Positions 26,501 to 38,500 of a DNA stretch of 64,000 nt are shown here, in pieces. The position numbers were made by a program, and so were the translations under genes. The notes beneath the pieces are model-generated. The model saw only the letters and a list, made by a program, of their open reading frames with translations. It was not told the origin of the DNA and ran no database searches. Numbering within the stretch: the first letter of the stretch is position 1; each line of letters starts with the position of its first letter. The stretch comes from Rhyacichthys aspro (lineage: Eukaryota > Chordata > Actinopteri > Gobiiformes > Rhyacichthyidae): positions 10,113,330 through 10,177,329 of the forward strand of contig CM072154.1 in NCBI GenBank assembly GCA_036850595.1, given 5' to 3'.

Positions 26501-29500
26501 GCTCTAAAAAAATCCACATAATAAAAATCAAAACTTAAGAACATAATTCATATTTTGTTAAGAGAAACTGCCAGGATCACCTTAGTATGAATGTAATGGG
26601 GCCATTTATTTTAGTATTACTTCCAGTGTCGGACATTTTTTTTGCATATACTGCTGATAAATTACAGTTTCCCAATATAATTTCTTTGTTTTTCTCTGAT
26701 CATTATACTTTTCTTAGTTGTTTGTATATCGTGTGTATATTGTATCACTTTTTGTTGTTTGTTTTTTTATTACTTCTCATCTATACTGCCAAGTATTTTT
26801 TAAGACGTTATTCTTTTAAACACATTCTGCCACCATTTTAACCCTAGAAACAGTTTTATGTATTAGAATTAGCACAAATAAGCATTTTTAAAGAAAGTTG
26901 AAAGCAACGAGTCCTTTCACACCGGTGGGTTTATCGTTGTCCCGGACCTGCCACATGACAGGTGAGGTAAGACCCTCAGAGGGTACATACAGGGAGCAGG
27001 TCCGCCTGGCTTTGGTGGCAGTGCCAGTGCTTGCTTGGGTTAAAAGCATAAGACTAGTGGGGTTTTTTTTTTTCTCAGCTGCTTAGGTGTGGTCTTTGTT
27101 TTTACCTTCTCTTTGTTTAGTTTCCAGGAGGTTTCTGGAGTGTGTTAAATTGTAGACCCTCCTTTTTGGAATTAATGGTTCTGGGCATCTTCCATGTTCT
27201 TTTATTTTCTGGGGCATTTGTAAGCCATTCATCGTGGGGTCTTTGGGTTATTTTAGTCATTTCCATATTAGTGCTTTTGCTGCTTTGGATGTCTCTTGCC
27301 TGAATGAGTCCGTCCTTTGTTCATGACTAAGGTCTTCTAGGGGTCAAGAAGACACTATAAAGAACAAAATTCATCAAATGTATCACCTCGAGCAGACTTC
27401 CGAGCTTCCTGCCTCATTGTTCTTTGGGATAAATCACGTATCCTCCTTTTCTAGAAATGTTTACTCAAACATTATCTGTCTGTTTCAGATGTGCTCCAGG
27501 ATACTTTGGTAATCCACTGCTTGGACAGAGGTGCTCTCCTGACAATACACTGAACGGTATATGATAAAAAAATTTTTTTTAAAAATCAACAAAATCTAAA
27601 ATTCAGGTGGAACAGTATTGTCTTTTGTTTGTTGTTGGTTATGTTTTGAATTCCTGTCTTGGCCTGTCTGCTACAGGTAACTGCTACAACTGTGATCAAA
27701 GCGGAAGTGAAGGCTGCACTGGTGGTTTGTGCCGCTGCAAGGTGAAAGAATATGTTCTTTTTATTATATATGCACTTGTACTATTAGGCCTTGCTTGGGC
27801 AATATCTGACTCACAACACTAATGTTGCAGATGAATGTTGAAGGCCCATCCTGCTCAAGCTGCAAACCAGGAACATTCCATCTCAGCCCACAAAACAAAG
27901 ATGGCTGCCTTTCCTGTTTCTGTATGGGTGTCACTCAGCAGTGCTACAGCTCTACATATTACAGAGACCTGGTAGGTGCTGACTAGTGGTATAACATCAC
28001 CACTGCACAGCCCTTCTCAATATTTATATGCACCTCATTTCCCAGCACATTTATAACACATAAACAAATGGTTCTCCTGCAGGTGACCACAAGCTTTTCT
28101 CCAGGAAACTTCCAGGGTTTCGCTCTGGTGAACCGCCAACGCACCAACCGCATTTCTACAGGCTTCACTGTGGAGGTTTCCACCAAAGGCACACAGCTAT
28201 CCTACAGCAACTTTGATTACCTGGGACAGGAACCTCACTACTGGCAGCTTCCTGGAGTCTACCAGGGTGACAAGGTCAGTATGAAGAGAAAACACACTGG
28301 AAAAAACACCCCTTTATTGAAACGTGTAGCCAACTGCCAAACTTTCATATACCTTCTACTTCAGTCGTGCAGTTTCTCACTAGATTTTTCCTTTCTTTTT
28401 GAGCAGATTTGTTCAGATTTCTTCTTATTTGCATCCATTTCAGTTTTTATTCTTCATAGGATAAATCTAAACTAAAAAGGTTCTCGAGCTTATTCATCTT
28501 TTTACCCTTTCACTCTCTTTAGAAAGAATCTTTCTCTTCTCGTGCAAAGCGAGCAGAGCAGGTACAGTAAAGTCAGTTAGTCAATCAGTGGATGTCAAGT
28601 TGTTGCAGTAATTAAAGCTCAGTCTTGTCACGCATGTGTGGTTTAACTTTGTGTAGTGCCATACCTCATGTTTATATGTTCAGATTTTTTCTATATGGTT
28701 GCATATTGTGGTTGATGTCTCTTGGTTTTTATAGCATTATTTCCTTAAAGCATGGCATTTTGTGCTGCTGTGGCCATTAAATGTCTCTTCAGTCTCATCA
28801 CTCATGTCTAAAACGCAATTGCACAGCCAATTTTATTTTGCTCCACATCCCATGGGCATGGACGTGAAAGAGTTTGATCATTAATGGTCCGTTACAAAAC
28901 TTCATAACTTGACTTAAATAACATTGCCATTGCACTCCCGAATACCATGAGCTCAGTGATAAGGAAAGTGATCAAAGAGTCTGTGCTTTATCCACATCAC
29001 TAGAGTGACTCGATCTTGCCAGAGGAGCAGTTAAGGAAGGACGCTTTCATTTGGAACCTAATGGCATCTGAACGCAAAGCCCCACAAAGATCCAAACGTG
29101 CTGGCCAGGTATTTGGTAAACATATATAGAGTGTTTTTAGCAAAAGCAGCTCTCAGCGCAGTGTTTTGTGAGTGTTTTAACACACTAATTTTGTGCTATC
29201 TGTGGAAATCCAACCTCCTCTGAGGGAGATTGTTCAGCATGAAGATTTGCCACATTGCCAGACTATCAGTCCACACTTATATTTGCATGAGTGTGCAACA
29301 GAGAATTGGCATGGAAAGTTTGTTGAATGCAAAAGGTAGTGTATTTTAATCAGAGTATAAATAATTCACCGGAGCACATGTGTTGCGGCACCCTGCACAT
29401 CAAAGCCTCAAACAAAAAAGCATGATGGGACATATTCCACCACAATCTATCCATTTTCTAAACCATGGGCTTCTCTGTTGTATCTCTGGGACCTCTCTCC

Positions 29501-32500
29501 TTCCTCAGGGTCAGTTCAGAAAGCTGGATGATGAAGTCTGGGCACTTATGTCTAACTTCTCCCACGGACAAGGCGCTTCTCCTGAGCTCTTTCACTCCTC
29601 CAATTCTAAATCCTCCTATTTCTCCTCATCTTCTGCGTCATCCTCTCGGGTCCCAACTACCTCCTCCTCTTCAATTAAATGGTCATTACGTAACCTGAGC
29701 CCCCCCTCCCCTCCGTCTAGTCTCTCAGCTTCAGTCAGACCCACTAGACCCCAGCCCTACTCCCCGGGCCATGCTCCTCGTGTTCAGGTATACTGTCAGA
29801 GATTGTCCCGGGTGTTTTTGAAGCTTTCCTCTTCATTAATATGTTGTGTTTGTTTTTCCTTGATGGCCATCAGAGCAAGAACACATTGAGCAAGACCAGC
29901 ATTAGTTCTTCAGGAGAAAAGGTAGAGAGTGGCATGATGAGTGACCGACTAAATAAACAAGCTTAATCTAACAGAAAAGTTAATTATAAACTGCCGCGTG
30001 GTTAAGGAAGCGAGTGTGTTTTGACATCACTAACAGAATGAAATAAGCTAATGCAGTATTAAAACATGCCAAGCTACGGGGAAAATCCATTATTTCGAAT
30101 GTTACTGGGTGGTACTTTTCTTTTGTTTAACACATGCCTCCCACTTAGCGCTGTCACAAGGAACACTATAATTGTCCGCTGTAACTGAGTGTAACATGGT
30201 TTTAGAATAGCCTGTCATTACACAGTTGTCTGCTTTAACTCAGTCTCCTAGCAAGGCACATCTCAAACTGTCATTTTCCAATTATTGAGAGTGGGAGCAG
30301 TTGTTTTGGTTGTCAGACAAAGCCCAGTGTTCTGTTATCAACTTGTCAGGAGCAGAATACAAACAGTAATAGGGGATTGTGCACGCCACAGGACGTAGTT
30401 ACGTGTCACATATTAGTTCTGGCCCACTCTTCTCCATGCTTGCCTGCTAGCACTGCTTCTTTTGACTCCCGTCTTTCTCTGTCCTTGGTTTTTATCTCAT
30501 ACCTCTCCTTCGTTCCTTTGCCTCTCAGTACGCTCTGGTCTACAAAGGTTTCAGCTTGCACAAGGATGATCTGCTCTACTGGCAGCTCCCAGCGCAGTTC
30601 ACAGGGGAAAAGGTAACCGTAATCACTTGGCAACGCTCTCTCATGACCTTCGGCCAACTCGAGGAGGGCACTGAAAATATGCAACCCTTATTATTCCTCA
30701 GACATTCACCTTTCCTGCCACCTAAGTCTGAATATATTTGCCCCTTGCCCATTATTCCTTTTGACCTAAAGCACACTGTGTAAAACAGCAGTAAGGGCCC
30801 CATTTCATTTAAGTGTACACTTTTGTTTGTGGACTGTATCCCCTCAAGAACTCTGATTTTAGTTGTTTGAACCAAATTTAAGAGTGTTGTACTGTCAGAA
30901 AGAAAATGTACATTAACTTATTCATGTCTTTACTGTGATCTGTGAGCTTCTGTAAGCACATATGGTATTGATTCTTTCTCCATTCAGTGTTTCTGTCTCA
31001 TCAGGGGGTTGCGTTTTTTCTAAGATCTAAAGCATCTTTCTTGTTAAATGTTACAGGTGGGTTCATATGGCGGTAAACTCAAGTACACCATCTCCTATGT
31101 GGCTGGTCCGAGGGGAATACTGTTGGATGATGCTGATGTCCAGATTATTGTGAGTATTTATGCCTCTAGATGTTTTGAGTTGTATTTGTAGCTGTGTATG
31201 TTCACCTGTCACTGTTGTTCCCGTAGGGCAATGACATCACGTTGGTAGCGCGTAAGCCGTGGAACAGGAGGCCGCCTGGAACCAGAGAGACTCAACAGTT
31301 TGAGATCATCTTCCGGGAGGTGAGTAAACAACTGAGCAACATGGTAAACAGAAAAGAAAGCAGCTGCTCTCTGAGTCATATAAAAAAACACTTTGTAGTA
31401 TAGATAAGGCTACACTACTGGTTTATCAAACCTGCAAAACAAAGGACAGAGATCTGCATCAACTTAATTAAAAAGGTGGATGATGTGCTCATTTGATTTT
31501 TTTAATATAGGAATACTGGAGTCGTCCTGATGGAATGCCCGCCAACAGAGAGCATCTAATGATGGTTCTGGCTGATCTTGATGATATCCTCATCCGAGCG
31601 TCGTACTCCACGGAGATGCTTTCCTCTAGTGTCTCTGACATCAGCATGGAGGTGGCTGTGCCCAACTACAGCGGCTTGGCTCAGGCCCTGGAGGTGGAAC
31701 AGTGCCGCTGCCCACCCGGATACCAAGGACTCTCCTGCCAGGTTTGTTCATGTTAGATGCTAATGCTATAATAACTAAGTGGTGACCTAAATTTAAGTCT
31801 TTCAAGTTCATGTTTGTTTTCTTAATGACACGTTGTCTGTTTCAGGACTGTGCACCTGGATACACTCGCACTGGTGGCGGACTTTACCTGGGCCACTGTG
31901 AACTCTGTGAATGCAACGGTCACTCTGACTCATGCCACCCTGAGACTGGCATCTGCTCTGTATGAAGCACTGCACTTGTATAGTATTCTTGGTCTCTAAC
32001 AGTCAGAGCTCTAAGCCAATGTTTCTCTTTTCAGAGCTGTCTGCATAACACTCAGGGTGAGCTCTGTGAGCAGTGTGCCCCTGGATTCTTTGGCGACCCC
32101 ACTGTTGGAACTCCTGAGGACTGCCAGCCGTGTGCCTGCCCTCACACTGACCCGGACAACCAGTAAGTACTGGCACAGATACCAAGACCTCACATTCCAC
32201 CTCCATTTATAGCTCAAGACAAGCTGGCGACCGGCTCAGATGCTCTTGTTTACAGAAAATGTGACTTTAATATCCTGGTCTTAATATCTGTTATTAATCC
32301 TGGTGTCCAACATCACATTTCATAATTCAGCCACAGGACTGACTACCTTGAAAAAAGTATTTTCTTCAGTCTACTTTGTAATATACCGGTCTTGGGAAGG
32401 ACTGCAGTATATTCAGCCTCTGATACTTGATACTGCAGAACAAATCTATGTAAATGACTCATTCTAATGATAATGTAAACCAAGAGGGTTTTCAGAAGAA

Positions 32501-35500
32501 TGATTAATCCAAGACTAATTTATGACTGTGTCTTAACCTCTTGTAACAGATTCTCTCCTACTTGTGAGAGCCTTGGAAATGGAGGCTATCAGTGCACTGC
32601 CTGTCAGCCTGGCTACACTGGCCAGTACTGTGAGCGGTAAGCTTTTGATTATTGTTGACTGAAATAATGAACATGTCACAATAACAGCAAACATCAGAAG
32701 TCACATTTTATATTGAGCTATAATTGTGCTCATCTGTTTGTTCTTTATTAGTTGTGCTCCTGGATATGTTGGCAACCCACAAGCGAGGGAGAAGTGTCGG
32801 CCATATGATGGTAGGGACATTTTTACTTGTAGTTTTAACTGCTTGAATTCATTTGTATACATTTGACTTTTTCTGATTGGTGTGCATGATTTGTGCTCTT
32901 TGCAGCTGCTGCCTCTTTGGTGGTGAAGGTTTATCCTGAGAGAGTGCTGGCCTCCCCGGGTGGCTCTGTCACTTTGAGGTGTCAAGTGTCCGGCCCTCCT
33001 CCACACTACTTCTACTGGTCCAGAGAGGATGGACGACCTATCTCCAGCACGGCAGACCGACGCAGACAAGGTTCTGCATAATTATCTCCCCCTCTCTTGC
33101 AGAATTTAAACATTATGTATTGCATTACAGGCATCATATTTAATAACAGTTCATACCTTAATCTGACACCTGTGGCTTGTATCCACAGGAGCAGAGCTGT
33201 ACTTCCCCAGTGTACATGGCGGCGATGCTGGTGTGTACATTTGTACCTGCAGAGACCAGAGGAGCACCAACAGGAGCCGGGCTGAGATTGTTGTCACAAG
33301 TGCGTGTAACGGGCTCCCCTGTCACTCTGTTTACTGAATTTATATTAATGCTTTAGCACATGGAAGTGCTTTAGAACAAATTGTGAAAGCTCGCTCATTT
33401 TTTATGATGTGTTACAGTGCATTCTTGGCATGTGGACTTTTGATTACTCCTCCTAAAAGTTGAATATTTAAACAAACGATTTGTCGTCCCGCCAGGCACT
33501 CCATCTAAGCCTATCGAGGTGACAGTGGAAGAGCCCAAATCCCAGACTGTGAGGGTTGGCTCTACCGTCAGCTTTATCTGTACCGCAAAGAGCAAGGTAA
33601 TGTTGGTCAAAGATAAGAAAGATATGTTTTTATTTTTTTATTTTAATCACAGAAGTGCATCCTGAAAGAGAATCATTCGGAAACTAAGTAATAAATCTTC
33701 TCTAGTCCAGACTTTTGTTTGTATGTGTTTATCCATGTGACTCGCGTGATCAATATTAGAACATTCAAACTGAGCTGTACCCCCTCCACAGTCTCCAGCC
33801 TACACTCTGGTATGGACCCGGAGAGGTAACGGCAAGCTTCCCAACCGGGCCATGGACTTCAACGGCATCCTGACCATCCAGAACGTCCAACCCGAGGACG
33901 CTGGCGTGTACGTGTGCACGGGCTCCAACATGTTTGCCATGGATGAGGGCAGTGCCATCCTCTATGTGCCAGGTTCGTGATCCTCGGCACTGCATTACCC
34001 ATCATTCCCTGCCGCTCCCACCAGCTCTGGCTCCCCCTAAGTCCCGTACCCTCCAAACCTAAGCTCCCTTCAGCTTGGTGCATGCCTTTCTTGTCTTGAC
34101 ATTGTGCACTGTAAATTGCTGAGTGATGGTTAACAGCATAATAAGCTTGCATTCTAACGCCTAATGCTTGTGCCTTCTGCTTGCACACACATATGCTGTG
34201 TTTTGTAATCATTTTGATTCTTTTTTTTTTTTTTTAACTCACTGTCTTGTATGTTTCTAATCAGTACCCTGTCCTTTTGCAAATGAATACAGCTTGTGGG
34301 TTTATTCAAAAGCTTATAGATAACACTGGGAGTGTAATGTGTAATTATAAATGAAACTTATGGGTTGATGAGCACTGTTTTGGATCTGATTTGGGGATAA
34401 CTCTTTCCCTCGACACAACCTCTTCTTAACGGTGGTGGTTTGGTGCTTCTCGGTCAGTAAAGCGGCTGCAGGTTTCCGTTGCTGTAGGTGTTGGATTCTG
34501 GTGTCTGCCTTTAACCCTTGATGCCCGAGCTGTAGTGTAAATGGATGTATTGGAGGTACTGGACGCCTCAAATGGTGCTTAGAGACTCATTCCAAGAGGA
34601 CACAACCACCAGCCACTTCCTTACTGTTTCTTCTTTAAATGTTTTGTTGTGTTACTCTAAAGAAAAATGGTGCTAATAGACACAGTTGGTTAAATCCTTG
34701 TTTTTTGTTTTTTTTTCCAGTTGCATTTTAACAAAAGTCAGTAGCCGTTTTATATGGAGTTACTTAGATGTATTTAAGATTTTGACTTGAAAGAAATATT
34801 GTCAATAATCAGTTAAAGATGTATATTCTGGGTCTATTTACATCCATCTTCTGTTGTTATTTTTATTGACATATGTAATCCTTAAATCATTTGATCAAAT
34901 CTGAACCTGTTAGAATTTTGCTGGATGAGATTGACTTTGTAAGTGATATTACCTTGTATCGTGTGTGTTTACTTGTAGGCTGTTTTGATTTTAATGCAAA
35001 GACTAGTTAAGTATATATATTTTTATAATAGAGAAAATTGACCTCAGTCACATTTCAAATATTACACACAGTTTCACCTCAACATTACTTTGTTTATCTT
35101 TACTTGTGGTAAAATCTGTATTAAATGGTGTCTCTGTACAAATTTAAAAAAAAGTTAAGTATTGCTTTTACACTATAACAATGAACAATGAAATGTACAC
35201 GTCAAACTGTAATGTATTTATCAAACTGTGAACTATTTTGTGGAAAATGTTGATTAAAATAATGACACTGGTTTGATGTTATTTGCCAATTTATGAATGT
35301 TTTTACCACAAGCTGTATGGCAGCTGTTTTAACATAAGTAACCCATTCAAACAGAAATGTGTCAAGTTGCTTTTTGCTACTAACCTGCATGTCCTGTGTG
35401 GCTCCATTGCTTCATGTGCACTTGTGTTCAGTTTATAGTTTTACTGGCATGGTTCAAATGTTTGAATTATGACCCATAATAACAATGTCTATATACTTTA

Positions 35501-38500
35501 CAGGACAACAAGTTTGAATTTTGTGTTTATTGCAAAAGTATTTGATTTTGTAGTCGAACTAGAATGCAGTTTGTGTTCCAGTCAGCACGAATCTGGTAAG
35601 CGTGGACTTTAAATGGCTGGCATCCACTCTATCAGGAGAGAATAAATCACATTTGGAAGTAATTGTAACTTTACATAACTTTTCTGTTGAAGTGGTGCCA
35701 GCTGAATTCATATTGAAGGTTTAAACTGATTTTGAAATGTGTTATGTGGATAAAAGTGCGGTCGCTCATATTTGGCGGAAGTATCTGAGTGAAGAAGCCC
35801 ACTCGGTCAGCCCCAGTGGGGGGTAAACTGCTGTTAATGGAGAACTGACCTGTCAGTTTACCTGTGCCCTCCTCCCTCTATATCTCCTTCCTCGTCTCCA
35901 GAGGCCTCACAGACTCAGATGTTTTACACAGCCTATGAAATGTTTGAAGGACACAGAAAGCGTAAGTCCACTTGGGCACAGTTTCCTCTCTGTCGGGTGC
36001 TCCCTGGAGGGACCCGCCTCTTCCTCTCTGCGTCATGCATGCACTCATCTTCCGCAGCATGGATGTACTGAGTGACAAGTAGCGCCTATGTACAATCGAG
36101 AAAGTCACAGCTGCACAAACAGCACACACCCAAATGTTATTTACAGTAACTTTTGGAAAATGTGCTACATATATTTTTATCTGGAAGGCAAAGCTCACAG
36201 GTTGTACATGGGCAATACCGGCTCCTACCCGACTCTATGGGTTCATTGGGGTCCATCACTGCAGAAAAAGTGCATGAAAATTCTCGTGGACAACTCCTTG
36301 TGAATGTAGAGCCCAATTTGTAAATATACCAAATTTAGATTTAGCTTCCAGCAATAGTGATAATAAAATCTTAATGTTTTTAGGAAATGAATGCATTTCA
36401 TTGGGCTTTATCAGGTGTGAAAATCGACACAATTATCTGCGGCCGAGTGTAGCTGTGAATGATTACAAAATAGTGTCTCCACATTCAAAGACTGGAGATG
36501 TCCCTTCTCTCACTCTGCTCTTTACTCTTTCCACTTTTTCTTCAGGAAACATTCTGTTCTGGAAAGTAGCTGTCATCTGGTCTTCAAACATCATACTGTG
36601 CTTAATACATCCCATTACACTCCTTAAATCTGAGCCAAATGTGGTCAGCAGACTGGCATCCAGCTAGTTTTAGCATTAGTATCATCACTATTATGAGTCA
36701 CAAAGATTCTTTATCTGATATTTACTTTGGTCACAACACTACAAAACTAAAATATATACATCAGATAATTCAAATATAGCTACTACACAAGCATTCATGA
36801 CAATTCCTAATATAGACTTTTTACAGAGGTTCATAGAGTTTTAGTCAGGTCCAAACTCCAACAATCCCAGTGTTTTGTGGCTGCTTCAGTAGCCTCATGC
36901 TCCTCCCCTCCCATCCTACTGAAAGAGGCCTTTCTTTGGCTCTGTCTCCCTGGAATCATAAGGGATTGAGTATGAAGCTACTGGACGGCCAAACTGGCGC
37001 AGACAGCCCTGTGCCCCGGGGCCATGCCAAGGCCTGGCTGCCACATCTCATTTGTTTTGTCTACTCTGAGGGTCTAGACTGCCAAAGGCTCGGGGTGGGG
37101 TGGAGGTCATCGCATTCATTTCATTACAATCCAAAGCATTCTCGCAGCTTATTTCTGTACTTCTTATACAGATGTTCTGGAAAGGTGCATTGTATGAACT
37201 TGAGGGAAGAGTCAATTTAAAGTGTGTTTGACTGATTTGTCTTCGTCTGTAGCGGCAGAGGGGGTCCAGCCTGTGGCCACCGTCGGCCCCTCAGTGCTCA
37301 ATGTCCAGCAGGGTCAGAGGGCAGAGTTCCGCTGCACAGTGACGGGCAGCCCTACACCGGCTATTGAATGGATAGGTATGAGGAGAGACAAAGGTAGATT
37401 TATGAAATTGGTGTTTGTGCTTGTTTATCATGAGAGGGTTATATCCACAGGAGGTCCCGGGAATAGGATGAGTCCGAGGGCGATTATACAAGGTGGCCTG
37501 CTCACCTTCACTTCAGTGGACATGTCTGATGAGGGCGAGTACATCTGCAAGGCTCTGAACACACACGGCGAGCACACAGCAAGAGTCTCCCTCTTTGTAC
37601 AAAGTATGCATTGTCTTTATGTGTAGCGTTCACCAATCGTGAAAATACTGGATTTAATATTTTTTGCTCTGTCAGAGTCTAATCCAAGTGGTTTAGGTAC
37701 CCAGCCCCAAGTCCAGGTCAGCCCTCAAAATGCTGAAGTCCACGAAGGAGACACTCTGAGGCTGTACTGCCGAGCGTCCGGATCCCCCACGCCGAAGCTT
37801 ACCTGGCTTAGAAATGGAGGACAGGTCCCAGCTCAGGTGAGACCCACCCACTGCCTGCTGCCTGTACATGTTTTAATCTGTATCCATCTTTATACTGGTG
37901 CACTAAATCTCAATCCTGCACCTCAAGATACAGCTGGTTCCCACAGGAATTTTCCATACTGTATCAATTGTGATGACTGTTTCAGCATTTTGACATGTTA
38001 CTTTCTGTTTGTCTCCTTCCCTTTTTTTTTTTTTCCTTTGATCCCTCCCTGTTCTGACGTTTGCTCAGGCCATTCCCTCTCACGGTTTCCATCAGTTTAA
38101 AAGCAACAGTCTCGATGTGTTACAGAGACGTATTGAGGAGCTTCAGGTCTGTCCATCTGTCCGCTGTCTGTCCGTCTGTCCTGTCTTGTAGTTCACTATC
38201 ATTGTCCTCTAACAGCCACGTCTTCACGCGTTGTCCACTAAGTGCATGATCATCCCTGTCCATCATTCACCCTGCTGCTCACCCAATAGGATCCCTTTAG
38301 CATTGGTGTTAAATATATTAAAACCAACTGGTGCCGACTGGTTGAGTTTTAGTGTACATGCTCTTAGTGCTTGTTTTTATGTTGCATTAATCTTAGTGTT
38401 CCATGAGTCTGCGTTGTGTATGTCCACATCACCCCATCGCTGACCCCTGGGCTCTCATCTTCTCATCAAGCGTATTAACAGGACTGAGTATACAGTAGGT

